A stretch of DNA of 32,369 nucleotides, taken from an uncultured Clostridia bacterium. GTDB taxonomy: Bacteria > Bacillota > Clostridia > TANB77 > CAG-508. This document shows positions 22,178 through 30,971 of this stretch, in pieces; the stretch's first letter is position 1; every line of letters begins with the position of its first letter. Made by a program: the position numbers and the translations under genes. The notes beneath the pieces were generated by a model. The model was not told where the DNA came from. It saw only the letters and a program-made list of their open reading frames with translations, and made no database searches. The stretch is taken from contig CALXUZ010000009.1 in assembly GCA_944391825.1 (NCBI GenBank), positions 1 through 32,369 of the forward strand. Direction: 5' to 3'.

Positions 22178-24793
22178 ATGGCAAAAGAAATAAGTGAAGA
22201 AGAAAGAAAACATATAGAAGATATGATTAATGGCTTAGTTACAAGAGCAAAAGTTGCATCTGAGCAATACATGAATTTAAGCCAAGACCAAGTAAATGAA
22301 ATTGTTAAGCAAATGGCAATGGCAGGCTTGGAACACCATATGGAACTTGCTAAAATGGCAGTAGAAGAAACCGGTCGTGGAATTTATGAAGATAAAATTA
22401 CTAAAAACATGTTTGCAACAGAATATGTGTATCATAGCATAAAATATGATAAAACAGTTGGAGTCATTTCGGAAAATGAAGAAGAAGGCTATGAAGAAAT
22501 TGCAGAACCAATTGGAATTATAGCAGGAGTTACACCTGTTACTAACCCAACTTCGACAACAATGTTTAAATCAATTATATCTGCAAAAACTAGGAATGTA
22601 ATAATTTTTGGATTTCATCCATCTGCACAAAAATGTAGTGTTGCAGCTGCGGAAATTCTAAGAGAAGCAGCTGTAAAAGCAGGTGCACCAGAAGACTGCA
22701 TTTTATGGATTCCAGAGCCATCAATTACAGCAACTACATTACTTATGAACCATCCAGATGTTAATTTGATTTTAGCAACTGGTGGTAGTGGTATGGTTAA
22801 ATCCGCATATTCATGTGGAAAGCCAGCATTAGGCGTAGGTCCTGGTAATGTACCATGCTATATTGATAAAACAGCTAAATTAAAGACTTCTGTAAATGAC
22901 TTAGTATTATCAAAATCATTTGATAATGGAATGATATGTGCCTCAGAACAATCAGTTATTGTAGATGAAGAAATTCATGAAGAATTTGAAAAATTAATGA
23001 AAGAAGCTGGTTGTTACTTTTTAGATGGAGAACAAACACAAAAATTAAGAGATAGCATGTTTATAGCAGAAAAAGGAGAGGCTTTAAATTCTGACATTGT
23101 TGGTCAAAGCCCATATGAAATTGCAAAATTAGCAGGAATTGAAGTCCCAGAAGATACAAAAGTGCTAGTTTTAAAAGAAAATGGGGTTGGAATAGAATAT
23201 CCATTTTCAAAAGAAAAGTTAAGCCCTGTTTTAGCATATTATGTTGTTAAAAATTCAGATGAAGGAATTAACTTGGCAGAAAAATTAATAGAATTTGGTG
23301 GATTAGGTCACTCTGCAGTTATTCATTCAGAAAATAAGGAAACTATTCAAAAATTTGCAGAAAAAGTAAAAGTTGGAAGAATTATTGTAAATTCTCCATC
23401 TACTCATGGTGCAATTGGTGATATATATAACACTAATATGCCATCTTTAACATTAGGATGTGGAACATTTGGTGGAAATTCTACAACAGCAAATGTATCA
23501 AGTGTTAATTTAGTAAATATAAAAAGAGTAGCAAAAAGGAGAGTTAATATGCAATGGTTTAAAATTCCAGATAAAATATATTTTGAAGCAGGTTCAATAG
23601 GTTATTTAGAAAAAATGCCAGAGATTACAAGAGCATTTATTGTAACAGACCCAGGCATGGTAAAATTAGGTTATGTAGATAAAGTGCTATATCACCTAAG
23701 AAAAAGAAGGGAATATGTGCACTCACAAATTTTTTCAGATGTAGAGTCAGACCCATCATTTGACACAATATATAAAGGTGTAGAAATGATGAAGGAATTT
23801 AAGCCTGACGTGATTATTGCATTAGGTGGAGGTAGCGCAATAGATGCAGCAAAAGGCATGTGGCTATTTTATGAGCACCCAGATGCAGACCCAGAGGGTA
23901 TGAAATTAAAATTTATGGATATACGTAAACGTACGTATAAATTCCCAAAACTTGGTGTAAAAGCAAAACTTGTTGCAATTCCAACAACTTCAGGAACAGG
24001 TTCAGAGGTAACTTCATTTGCAGTAATTTCTGACAAAGAGAATAATAAAAAATACCCACTAGCAGATTATGAGCTAACACCAGATGTTGCAATAGTTGAC
24101 CCAGATTTGGTAATGAGCTTGCCACAGTCTATTACAGCAGATACTGGTATGGATGTGTTAACACATGCAATAGAAGCATATGTTTCAAACATGGCATCTG
24201 ATTACACAGATGGATTGGCAGAAAAGGCAGTTGAATTAGTATTTAAAAATTTAAGAGAAGCATATAACCACGGAGATAACACATATGCAAGGGAAAAAAT
24301 GCACAATGCTAGTACAATCGCTGGTATGGCATTTACAAATGCATTTTTAGGAATAAATCACTCGTTAGCACACAAAATTGGTGCAGAATTCCATTTGCCA
24401 CATGGCAGAATTAACGCTATTTTGTTACCATATGTAATAAAATACAACAGCCAAAAACCAACAAAATTTGTATCATTTCCTAAATATGAATATTTTGTGG
24501 CAGACCAAAGGTATGCAGATTTATCAAGAAGGATGAATTTTCCAGCATATACAAATGAGGAAGGAATACGCTCTCTGATTACAGAAATTCAAAAATTAAA
24601 TACAGATTTAAATATTCCAAAATCATTTAAAGAAGCGGGAATTAATGAAGAAGAATTTTTAAGTAAGGTTGATATACTAGCAGATAGAGCATTTGAAGAC
24701 CAATGTACAACTGCAAACCCAAGATTGCCATTAGTAGAAGAATTGAAACAAATTTTACTAGATAGCTATTACGGAAATCCAGTTTTAAGTTGA
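22178..24793 (+). CDS. adhE: Bifunctional aldehyde/alcohol dehydrogenase AdhE
   Basis: AdhE reduces acetyl-CoA to acetaldehyde and then ethanol, regenerating NAD+ in fermentation. The protein is 871 residues from the ATG at 22178, which follows AAGGAGGAAG; a GTG 27 bases upstream overlaps that site. Residues 1-440 are the CoA-acylating aldehyde dehydrogenase with catalytic Cys254 in FDNGMICASEQS. A short linker leads to an iron-dependent alcohol dehydrogenase (from about 455) with GGGSAIDAAKG, PTTSGTGSEVT and the metal-site segment INHSLAHKIGAEFHLPHG. Full length fits the usual 860-890. Its stop codon overlaps the -35 of the next promoter. The enzyme implies an anaerobic, ethanol-forming lifestyle. 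Confidence 0.96.
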   Translation: MAKEISEEERKHIEDMINGLVTRAKVASEQYMNLSQDQVNEIVKQMAMAGLEHHMELAKMAVEETGRGIYEDKITKNMFATEYVYHSIKYDKTVGVISENEEEGYEEIAEPIGIIAGVTPVTNPTSTTMFKSIISAKTRNVIIFGFHPSAQKCSVAAAEILREAAVKAGAPEDCILWIPEPSITATTLLMNHPDVNLILATGGSGMVKSAYSCGKPALGVGPGNVPCYIDKTAKLKTSVNDLVLSKSFDNGMICASEQSVIVDEEIHEEFEKLMKEAGCYFLDGEQTQKLRDSMFIAEKGEALNSDIVGQSPYEIAKLAGIEVPEDTKVLVLKENGVGIEYPFSKEKLSPVLAYYVVKNSDEGINLAEKLIEFGGLGHSAVIHSENKETIQKFAEKVKVGRIIVNSPSTHGAIGDIYNTNMPSLTLGCGTFGGNSTTANVSSVNLVNIKRVAKRRVNMQWFKIPDKIYFEAGSIGYLEKMPEITRAFIVTDPGMVKLGYVDKVLYHLRKRREYVHSQIFSDVESDPSFDTIYKGVEMMKEFKPDVIIALGGGSAIDAAKGMWLFYEHPDADPEGMKLKFMDIRKRTYKFPKLGVKAKLVAIPTTSGTGSEVTSFAVISDKENNKKYPLADYELTPDVAIVDPDLVMSLPQSITADTGMDVLTHAIEAYVSNMASDYTDGLAEKAVELVFKNLREAYNHGDNTYAREKMHNASTIAGMAFTNAFLGINHSLAHKIGAEFHLPHGRINAILLPYVIKYNSQKPTKFVSFPKYEYFVADQRYADLSRRMNFPAYTNEEGIRSLITEIQKLNTDLNIPKSFKEAGINEEEFLSKVDILADRAFEDQCTTANPRLPLVEELKQILLDSYYGNPVLS

Positions 24794-24818
24794 CAAAAAT
24801 GAATATATAATGTATAAT
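24790..24818 (+). promoter_or_regulatory. Promoter of the aspS T-box transcript
   Basis: TTGACA (24790-24795), 17-bp spacer, TATAAT (24813-24818), a perfect consensus. The -35 overlaps the adhE stop codon TGA. Confidence 0.9.
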
Positions 24819-24824
24819 ATTGAA

Positions 24825-25058
24825 TTATTAATAAATAAAAACTGATTAATTACGTTGAATATGACGACCGACTAAAAGTTACTAACAGAGAAAAAAGGTG
24901 AATACGCTGAGAGCCTTTTATAGAAGAACATAGTCGACTAACACATAGGAGTAATAACTGTTTTAGGTATAAGTGGAAACAATTATATTTGTTTCAAGCT
25001 GGGTGGTACCGCGGAAAGAAATTTCGTCCCTGCACTAGAAATAGTGACAGGGACTTTT
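24825..25058 (+). promoter_or_regulatory. T-box riboswitch, likely Asn (AAC) specifier
   Basis: The leader has the T-box TGGTACCGCG (25004-25013) and a terminator GTCCCTG/CAGGGAC (25026-25032/25048-25054) ending in TTTT. A lower Stem I helix CGACTA/TAGTCG (24869-24874/24931-24936) is preceded on its 3' side by GAACA (24926-24930). In T-boxes the specifier codon sits one purine before this helix, which reads AAC, with GAA overlapping one base earlier. Uncharged tRNA-Asn would favour the antiterminator and expression of the Asn pathway genes downstream. Confidence 0.85.
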
Positions 25059-25110
25059 GATATGTAAAATTCCCTTTTCACTATAAAACAAAAAGAAAGA
25101 GGGGATTTTT

Positions 25111-26130
25111 ATGAGTTTTTATCGAACACACACATGTAACGAGCTACGTTTAGAAGATGTAGGAAAAAAAGTAAAAATCGCGGGATTTGTAGAAACAATT
25201 CGCGATTTTGGAGGACTGGTATTTTTAGACATAAGGGATATGTATGGAATTACGCAGGTTGTTACTTCTGGTAGAACAGAAGATGTTGACTTTGCTTCAC
25301 ATATTCCAGTGGAATCTTCTGTTATGGTAGAAGGAACTGTAAAGAAAAGAGACAAAGAAACCATAAACGAAAAATTAGATACAGGACTAGTAGAAGTAAA
25401 AATTGAAAAACTAGAAATACTAGGTAAAAGGACAAAAGAGCTACCTTTTGAAGTAAATGCTAACAAAGAAGTTCGTGAAGATTTAAGATTACAGTATCGT
25501 TACTTAGACTTAAGGAGTGAAAAATTAAAAAACAACTTAATTTTAAGGGCAAAAATATTGCAATTTTTAAGAGAGCAAATGATAGCACAAGGATTTTTAG
25601 AAGTACAAACCCCTATTTTAACAAGTTCTTCACCAGAAGGAGCAAGAGATTATTTGGTGCCAAGCAGATTACATGCAGGTAAATTTTATGCGCTTCCACA
25701 AGCTCCACAGCAATTCAAGCAGTTATTAATGGTATCTGGTATAGATAAATATTTTCAAATTGCTCCTTGTTTTAGAGATGAAGACGCAAGAGCAGACCGC
25801 TCTCCAGGGGAATTTTATCAGTTAGATATGGAAATAGCATATAGCACTCAAGAAGATGTTTTTGATGCCATAGAGCCGGTAATATACAATACTTTTAATG
25901 AATTTTCAGACAAAAAAGTATTAAAATATCCATTTCCACGTATTCCATACAAAGAAGCAATGCTAAAATATGGAACAGATAAGCCAGATTTAAGAAACCC
26001 GCTATATATAATAGATTTATCTGAGTTTTTTGAAAAATGTACGTTTAAGCCATTTATTGGAAAAATCGTTAGAGCAATTAAAGTACAAAAACATTTATCA
26101 AAAGGCTTTCATGAAAAGCTTTTAGAATAA
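25111..26130 (+). pseudogene. aspS: Aspartyl-tRNA synthetase, N-terminal part of an interrupted gene
   Basis: The frame encodes 339 residues of AspRS, which is normally about 590. Present are the N-terminal OB-fold anticodon-binding domain (about 1-110), the start of the class II catalytic core with SSPEGARDYLVPSR, and motif 2 (CFRDEDARADRSPGEFYQLD). It then reads [10 protein letters not shown] and stops. The insertion domain and motif 3 are missing. The extreme C-terminus of AspRS resumes immediately downstream in another frame. About 200 codons appear deleted together with a frameshift. It could be a real pseudogene or an assembly error. As read it could not aminoacylate. The ATG follows AAAGAGGGG under the T-box. 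Confidence 0.85.
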
Positions 26131-26270
26131 TGCTAATAACAGATGCAGAAAATATTAGAGAGGTAATTGCTTTTCCAATGAACAGTAAAGCACAAGACTT
26201 GATGATGGGAGCACCAGGCACAGCTTCAAGAGAACAATTAAAAGATGTTCATATAAAATTAGACTTGTAA
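26130..26270 (+). pseudogene. aspS: Aspartyl-tRNA synthetase, C-terminal remnant
   Basis: Forty-six codons read [18 protein letters not shown] and end DVHIKLDL. This is the conserved AspRS C-terminal end that follows motif 3 (usual form: [14 protein letters not shown]...QLRELHIKL). It starts exactly where the N-terminal fragment stops, one frame off. Together the two pieces bracket a deletion. Confidence 0.85.
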
Positions 26271-26293
26271 TTTATGTTAAAAACTAATATAAT
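26265..26293 (+). promoter_or_regulatory. Possible internal promoter before gatC
   Basis: TTGTAA (26265-26270), 17-bp spacer, TATAAT (26288-26293). It could drive gatCAB apart from the T-box. Confidence 0.6.
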
Positions 26294-26323
26294 AAACCAG
26301 AGTTAAAAAGGAGATGAAAAGAT

Positions 26324-26611
26324 ATGCAAGTTTCAAGAGAGGAACTTTTACACATTGCGAATTTAGCAAGTTTAAATTTAAAAGAAGAAGAAGTTGATAA
26401 TTATTTATTAAATTTACAAGATATTTTGAACTTTGCAAATATTGTAAGTAAGGCACCAGTCGAAGGATTGACAGAAACAATTGGGGCAAATGATAATTAC
26501 AATGTATTTCGTAAAGATGAGGTGCGTGTATTTGAAGATAACGAAGCATTACTTGCAAATGCACCAGAAAAAGAAAGGAATATGTTTAAAATTCCAAAGG
26601 TTATCAATTGA
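26324..26611 (+). CDS. gatC: Asp-tRNA(Asn)/Glu-tRNA(Gln) amidotransferase subunit C
   Basis: GatC is the small subunit that tightens the GatA-GatB interface in the GatCAB amidotransferase. The 95-residue protein begins MQVSREELLHIANLASLNL, a typical GatC start, contains the helix DNYLLNLQDILNFANIV, and ends with the belt-like tail EKERNMFKIPKVI. The ATG follows AAAAGGAGATG. It follows the aspS remnant by 53 bp and is separated from gatA by an 89-bp gap holding a heptad repeat. Complete and normal in length. Confidence 0.95.
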   Translation: MQVSREELLHIANLASLNLKEEEVDNYLLNLQDILNFANIVSKAPVEGLTETIGANDNYNVFRKDEVRVFEDNEALLANAPEKERNMFKIPKVIN

Positions 26612-26644
26612 GATGTGAGAGATGAGAGATGAGAGATGAGAGGT
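26610..26644 (+). repeat. 7-bp tandem repeat between gatC and gatA
   Basis: Five heptads start in the gatC stop codon: GAGATGT, GAGAGAT three times, GAGAGGT. They run into GTAATA/TATTAC (26643-26648/26655-26660), a small hairpin. The period and purine bias match 14480-14535. Confidence 0.85.
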
Positions 26645-26700
26645 AATAAATTTTTATTACTCACGTCTTACTATATTAAATATGAGAGGATTGTGAGATT

Positions 26701-28179
26701 ATGGATATTACAGAATTGACTGTGCATGAGCTTATGGATAAGCTAAAAAGCAAAGAGTTAACTGCAAAGGAAATTACAAAAGCTTATGTAGATAGAATAT
26801 ATGAAAAAGAAAAAGATGTGCAAGCTTTTGTAACAACTTTAACAGAAGAAGCTATTAGCAAAGCAGAGCAAATAGATGAAAAAAGGCAAAATGGGGAAAC
26901 TTTGCCAGAGGTTGCAGGAATTCCAATAGGAATAAAAGATAATATTTGCACTAAAGGTGTAAGAACAACATGTAGCTCTAAAATGCTAGAAAATTTTATT
27001 TCACCATATGATGCAACAGTAACAGAAAAATTGAATAGCCAAGAATTAATTTCATTAGGTAAGCTTAATATGGATGAATTTGCCATGGGTGCATCAACAG
27101 AATATTCATATTTTAAGAAGACAAGAAATCCATGGAATTTAAGTACTGTGCCAGGTGGCTCTTCTGGTGGTAGTGCAACAGCAGTAGCAAGTTCAATGGT
27201 ACCATGGGCATTAGGGTCAGATACGGGTGGTTCCATCCGCCAGCCAGCTAGTTTTTGTGGCGTAGTTGGGCTAAAGCCAACCTATGGTTTGGTATCACGT
27301 TATGGCTTAGTTGCATTTGCATCATCACTTGACCAAATTGGACCAATAACTAAGGACGTAGAAGATAGCGCAATTTTATTAAATATAATTAGTGGACATG
27401 ATGAAAAAGATTCAACTTCTGCAAATATAGAAAAAAAAGATTACACAAAAGCCTTGAAAAATGATGTTAAAGGTTTAAAAATAGGAATTCCAAAAGAGTA
27501 TTTTGGAGAAGGAATTAATCCGGAAGTAAAAGAAAAACTAGAAGAAACAATAAAAAAATATAAGGAATTGGGTGCAATAGTAGAAGACTGTTCTTTAGAT
27601 ATTGCAGATTATGCATTAGCCACATATTATATAATTGCATGTGCAGAAGCAAGCTCAAACTTAGGTAGATTTGATGGAATACGCTATGGATATAGAACTA
27701 AAAACTTTACAAATTTAAAAGAACTATTTAAAAACTCAAGAAGTGAAGGATTTGGAGCAGAAGTAAAAAGAAGAATTATTTTAGGCACTTATGTGCTATC
27801 TTCGGGATATTATGATGCATATTACAAAAAAGCACAACAAGTAAGAACATTAGTAAAAAAAGAATTTGATAAACTATTTGAAAAATATAATCTTTTGTTA
27901 ACACCAACTTCACCAACTGTAGCATTTGAAATTGGTACAAAATCAAATAACCCACTAGAAATGTACTTGGCAGATATTTGCACAGTATCTATAAATATTG
28001 CAGGTTTGCCAGCTATATCAATTCCATGTGGAGTAAATAGTGAAGGTATGCCAATAGGTATGCAATTAATTGGAAACCATTTTGAAGAAGAAACTATTTT
28101 AAATGCTGCATATACTTATGAGCAAGCAACAAAATTTAGAGAAAAATATAAACCTGAGTTTAAAGGGGGTGCTAAATAA
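26701..28179 (+). CDS. gatA: Asp-tRNA(Asn)/Glu-tRNA(Gln) amidotransferase subunit A
   Basis: GatA is the glutaminase subunit that frees ammonia for GatB. The 492-residue protein has the amidase signature with the Ser-cisSer-Lys triad: Lys79 ([10 protein letters not shown]), Ser154 (PGGSSGGSA) and Ser178 ([10 protein letters not shown]). These are the numbers I recall for the Staphylococcus aureus enzyme. Length is standard. The ribosome site is weak (GAGAGGA at a long spacing). The stop shares one base with the gatB start (TAATG), so the two are translationally coupled. Confidence 0.97.
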   Translation: MDITELTVHELMDKLKSKELTAKEITKAYVDRIYEKEKDVQAFVTTLTEEAISKAEQIDEKRQNGETLPEVAGIPIGIKDNICTKGVRTTCSSKMLENFISPYDATVTEKLNSQELISLGKLNMDEFAMGASTEYSYFKKTRNPWNLSTVPGGSSGGSATAVASSMVPWALGSDTGGSIRQPASFCGVVGLKPTYGLVSRYGLVAFASSLDQIGPITKDVEDSAILLNIISGHDEKDSTSANIEKKDYTKALKNDVKGLKIGIPKEYFGEGINPEVKEKLEETIKKYKELGAIVEDCSLDIADYALATYYIIACAEASSNLGRFDGIRYGYRTKNFTNLKELFKNSRSEGFGAEVKRRIILGTYVLSSGYYDAYYKKAQQVRTLVKKEFDKLFEKYNLLLTPTSPTVAFEIGTKSNNPLEMYLADICTVSINIAGLPAISIPCGVNSEGMPIGMQLIGNHFEEETILNAAYTYEQATKFREKYKPEFKGGAK

Positions 28180-29618
28180 TGGCAAGAGAAGATTATGAGA
28201 TAGTAATTGGGCTAGAAGTACATGCAGAACTTTCAACAAAAACAAAAATATTTTGTAGTTGCCCTACAGAATTTGGGGCAGAGCCTAATACACATGTATG
28301 CCCAGTATGTATGGCAATGCCAGGCACACTTCCAGTTTTGAACGAAAAAGTAGTGGAATATGCAGTAAAAGCAGGCTTAGCTACAAATTGTGAAATTTCA
28401 AGAGATAGCAAAAACGATAGAAAAAATTATTTTTATCCAGACCTTCCAAAATCATACCAAATTTCACAATTTGATAAACCGCTATGTGAGCATGGAAAGG
28501 TAGAAATAGAAGAGGACGGAGAAAAAAAGACAATTGGAATTACCAGAATTCATATAGAAGAAGACGCAGGAAAACTAAACCACAATGAATTTGGTGCAGG
28601 AAGCTTAGTCGACTTAAATAGGGCAGGAGTTCCATTAATAGAAATAGTATCAGAACCAGATATGAGGTCATCAAAAGATGCAGAAAACTATTTAAGAAAA
28701 ATGAAATCAATATTAGAATATATAGAAGTTTCAGACTGCAAAATGCAAGAAGGTTCTTTAAGAGCAGATGTCAATGTTTCTGTTAGAAAAAAAGGAGAAA
28801 CAAAATTTGGAACACGTACAGAAATGAAAAATATGAACTCTTTTAAATCAATTGTAAGAGCTATAGATTATGAGGCAGAAAGACAAATTGATGTAATAGA
28901 AGATGGTGGAACAATTACGCAAGAAACATTAAGATGGGATGATGTATCTGGTAAAACATTTCCAATGAGGGATAAGGAAGATGCACAAGATTACCGCTAT
29001 TTCCCAGAACCAGATTTAGTGGCTATTAGACTATCTGATGAATATATTGAAAACATAAAAAACAATTTACCAGAATTACCAGAAAGTAGAAGACAAAGAT
29101 ATGTAGAAGAATATAAATTATCAGAAAAAGATAGCAAAATGCTAACTGCTTCAAAATATTTATCAAATTTGTTCGAAGAAGCACTAAAAATTTGCGGAAA
29201 TGCAAAAGCTGTGTGCAATTGGCTATTATCAGATGTTTCAAGAATTTTAAATGAAAAAGAAATGGAGCCAGATCAAATACCATTTACAGCACCAGAACTT
29301 GCTAAGATGATTGAATTAATAGATAAGGGAACAATTAGTTCAGCAATTGGCAAAAAAGTATTAGAAGAATTATTTGAAAACCCAAAAGACCCAGAAGAAA
29401 TAGTAAAAGAAAAAGGTTGGGTGCAAATTTCTGATGAAGGTGCAATAAAAGAAGTAGTAACAAAAATATTAGAAAATAACCCACAATCAATAGCAGATTA
29501 TAAAGCGGGAAAAGATAGAGCATTGGGCTTTTTAGTAGGTCAAGCAATGAAAGAAACCAAAGGAAAAGCAAACCCACAAATGCTAAACAAAATGTTCTTA
29601 GAAGAACTAAATAAATAA
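28179..29618 (+). CDS. gatB: Asp-tRNA(Asn)/Glu-tRNA(Gln) amidotransferase subunit B
   Basis: GatB binds mischarged tRNA, phosphorylates the Asp or Glu side chain and amidates it with ammonia from GatA. The 479-residue protein has the N-terminal cradle IVIGLEVHAELSTKTKIFC and the zinc cysteines (CSCP, then CPVC). Family segments RKNYFYPDLPKSYQISQ, HIEEDAGKL and DLNRAGVPLIEIVSEPD follow, with the C-terminal YqeY-like helical and tail domains (residues about 300-479). Complete and normal in length. With a damaged aspS upstream, amidation of Asp-tRNA(Asn) here would need an AspRS from elsewhere; Glu-tRNA(Gln) amidation would not. Confidence 0.97.
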   Translation: MAREDYEIVIGLEVHAELSTKTKIFCSCPTEFGAEPNTHVCPVCMAMPGTLPVLNEKVVEYAVKAGLATNCEISRDSKNDRKNYFYPDLPKSYQISQFDKPLCEHGKVEIEEDGEKKTIGITRIHIEEDAGKLNHNEFGAGSLVDLNRAGVPLIEIVSEPDMRSSKDAENYLRKMKSILEYIEVSDCKMQEGSLRADVNVSVRKKGETKFGTRTEMKNMNSFKSIVRAIDYEAERQIDVIEDGGTITQETLRWDDVSGKTFPMRDKEDAQDYRYFPEPDLVAIRLSDEYIENIKNNLPELPESRRQRYVEEYKLSEKDSKMLTASKYLSNLFEEALKICGNAKAVCNWLLSDVSRILNEKEMEPDQIPFTAPELAKMIELIDKGTISSAIGKKVLEELFENPKDPEEIVKEKGWVQISDEGAIKEVVTKILENNPQSIADYKAGKDRALGFLVGQAMKETKGKANPQMLNKMFLEELNK

Positions 29619-29622
29619 CAAC

Positions 29623-29651
29623 AAACCAGCGAGTTTTTAATTCGCTGGTTT
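29623..29651 (+). terminator. Terminator after gatB
   Basis: AAACCAGCGA (29623-29632) pairs with TCGCTGGTTT (29642-29651), a perfect 10-bp stem. The left A-run and right TTT extend it. It also faces the small minus-strand gene and may serve both. Confidence 0.8.
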
Positions 29652-29669
29652 ACTATTATAATGCAACAA

Positions 29670-29921
29670 CTAATTTTTTAAATCTTTTTTTATTCTACTA
29701 AATGCAAAGCCACAAATGATGAAACCTACAATGAAAAAAAGGCTGGTTCTAAATAATGAAATTCCAATATAATAAATAATAGGAGCAGTATATACAAAAT
29801 CATATGTAAGTAGAATAAGGGTTGAAATAATACTAATATAAAAAGAATACCTTATTCCAGATTTCGTTAATAATAAAATAGTAGGCTCAAACTTTTTAAA
29901 TTCTAATAATATTTGTTTCAT
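29670..29921 (-). CDS. Small membrane protein of unknown function
   Basis: An 83-residue protein with two clear hydrophobic segments (about 25-43 and 57-75), a charged N-terminus (MKQILLEFKKFEP) and a basic C-terminus (FSRIKKDLKN), giving a predicted two-helix membrane protein. I do not recognise its family. The start is preceded by AAGGA at about 12 bases, a moderate ribosome site. It converges on gatB and lies downstream of rpsT on the same strand, beyond the rpsT terminator. Coding is supported by composition and the hydrophobic pattern rather than by any named motif. The 190 bp between it and rpsT hold only that terminator. Confidence 0.6.
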   Translation of the reverse strand: MKQILLEFKKFEPTILLLTKSGIRYSFYISIISTLILLTYDFVYTAPIIYYIGISLFRTSLFFIVGFIICGFAFSRIKKDLKN

Positions 29922-30046
29922 ATTTAATTTAATCCTTATATAAATTTAGGTTTTTAAAAGGATACCTATAAACTTTAATAATCTTCATAATAGTGATAAA
30001 TATATATTAACATAAAAACTAAGCGAAGGCAAAGGTAATTTTTGGC

Positions 30047-30076
30047 AAAAAAATAGAACTATATAAATAGTCCTAT
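30047..30076 (-). terminator. Terminator of rpsT
   Basis: On the minus strand ATAGGACTAT (30076-30067) pairs with ATAGTTCTAT (30062-30053) with one G-U pair, followed by a run of T (30053-30047). Confidence 0.8.
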
Positions 30077-30113
30077 TTAATCCTTAAAAAAACTGTGCAC
30101 AATTTTCTTAAGC

Positions 30114-30377
30114 TTAAGCCATAGCGTTTAATTTTTGAGCCATTTTAGATTTTTTTCTAGCTGCAGTGTTTTTTACAATAACACCTTTTGTGCAAGCTTG
30201 GTCTACTTTTTTAGTAGCTAAAGAAAATAATTTAGTAGCTTCTTCTTTATTTCCTGCTTCTACAGCTTGTTCAAACTTTTTAACAGCAGATTTATATCCT
30301 GATTTAATCATATTATTTTTACGAGTTTTTTTCTCAATAACGCTAACACGTTTTATAGCTGATTTGATATTTGGCAT
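30114..30377 (-). CDS. rpsT: 30S ribosomal protein S20
   Basis: S20 is a helical 16S rRNA-binding protein needed early in small-subunit assembly. The protein is 87 residues from the ATG at 30377 ([11 protein letters not shown]), which follows GGGAGGTG at 8 bases. A longer upstream reading frame crosses the promoter and is rejected. The lysine-rich sequence with [19 protein letters not shown] and the conserved [17 protein letters not shown] segment identify it. It is a single-gene unit with its own promoter and terminator, as is usual for rpsT. Confidence 0.96.
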   Translation of the reverse strand: MPNIKSAIKRVSVIEKKTRKNNMIKSGYKSAVKKFEQAVEAGNKEEATKLFSLATKKVDQACTKGVIVKNTAARKKSKMAQKLNAMA

Positions 30378-30420
30378 ATTTTGCACCTCCCTTTTAGCTA
30401 TCTTCATAAATAACAGCAAT

Positions 30421-30449
30421 ATTATAGCACGAATAATTAGTTTTTGCAA
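30421..30449 (-). promoter_or_regulatory. Promoter of rpsT
   Basis: On the minus strand TTGCAA (30449-30444), 17-bp spacer, TATAAT (30426-30421). Confidence 0.85.
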
Positions 30450-30561
30450 TACTTTTGCAAAACTACTTGAAAAACAGTGGAAAACAGTAAATTTATTTAT
30501 TACATATGAAAATAGGAGATGACATTTCTAAAAAAAATTTTATACTTTATGTGGTGACATT

Positions 30562-30624
30562 ATCACAAATTAATCACAAAAAACGTAAATAAGGTATTTA
30601 CAAATAATCTAAATTTGATATAAT
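30562..30624 (+). promoter_or_regulatory. Promoter of the DGR-type target gene with upstream direct repeats
   Basis: TTTACA (30597-30602), 16-bp spacer, TATAAT (30619-30624). Two exact ATCACAAA copies (30562-30569, 30573-30580), 11 bp apart, lie 17-35 bp upstream of the -35 and could be an activator site. The transcript would have a leader of about 340 nt. Confidence 0.7.
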
Positions 30625-30648
30625 AGAGATGGTTAGAAAAGGAACCAA

Positions 30649-30723
30649 AAAGCACTTTGAAAATTTAATATATTTTATGCAAAAATCTAATAATAGTTTG
30701 TATTAGAATTTTCAGAGTGCTTT
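30649..30723 (+). other. Long stem-loop in the leader of the DGR-type target gene
   Basis: Bases 30649-30670 (AAAGCACTTTGAAAATTTAA and two more) pair with 30701-30723 with one G-U pair and one bulge, leaving a 30-nt A/T-rich loop. It starts about 19 nt after the predicted transcription start. The rest of the leader (30724-30955) is A-rich low-complexity DNA with no gene seen. Confidence 0.7.
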
Positions 30724-30862
30724 AAAATTGTGCAATTAAGAGAGGCAGAATTTGCTTATATTAACAGAAAAGAAAAAAGAAGAAGAAAATTAAAATAAAG
30801 AAAAAATAAAGAATAAAAATAAGCAAAAAGGGAAAAATATAGCAAGAAGAAAAAATAAGCAA

Positions 30863-30889
30863 AAAATCTTCGATTTTTCTATAAAATAA
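30863..30889 (-). repeat. Copy of the post-5S hairpin sequence
   Basis: The minus strand reads TATAGAAAAATCGAAG then ATTTT, matching 407-428 except for one missing G. The core AAAAATC/GATTTTT hairpin with a TTC/GAA loop is kept. Confidence 0.55.
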
Positions 30890-30971
30890 AAAATTAAAGA
30901 TTAAGGATTAAAAATAAAAATTAAAAATCTAAAATTTAAAATAAAAAATAACAAAGGAGGAGAAAAATAGC

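Noticed and set aside
30166-30522. Plus-strand open frame across rpsT and its promoter
   Set aside because: It is the antisense of S20 coding sequence and crosses the rpsT promoter; no ribosome site.
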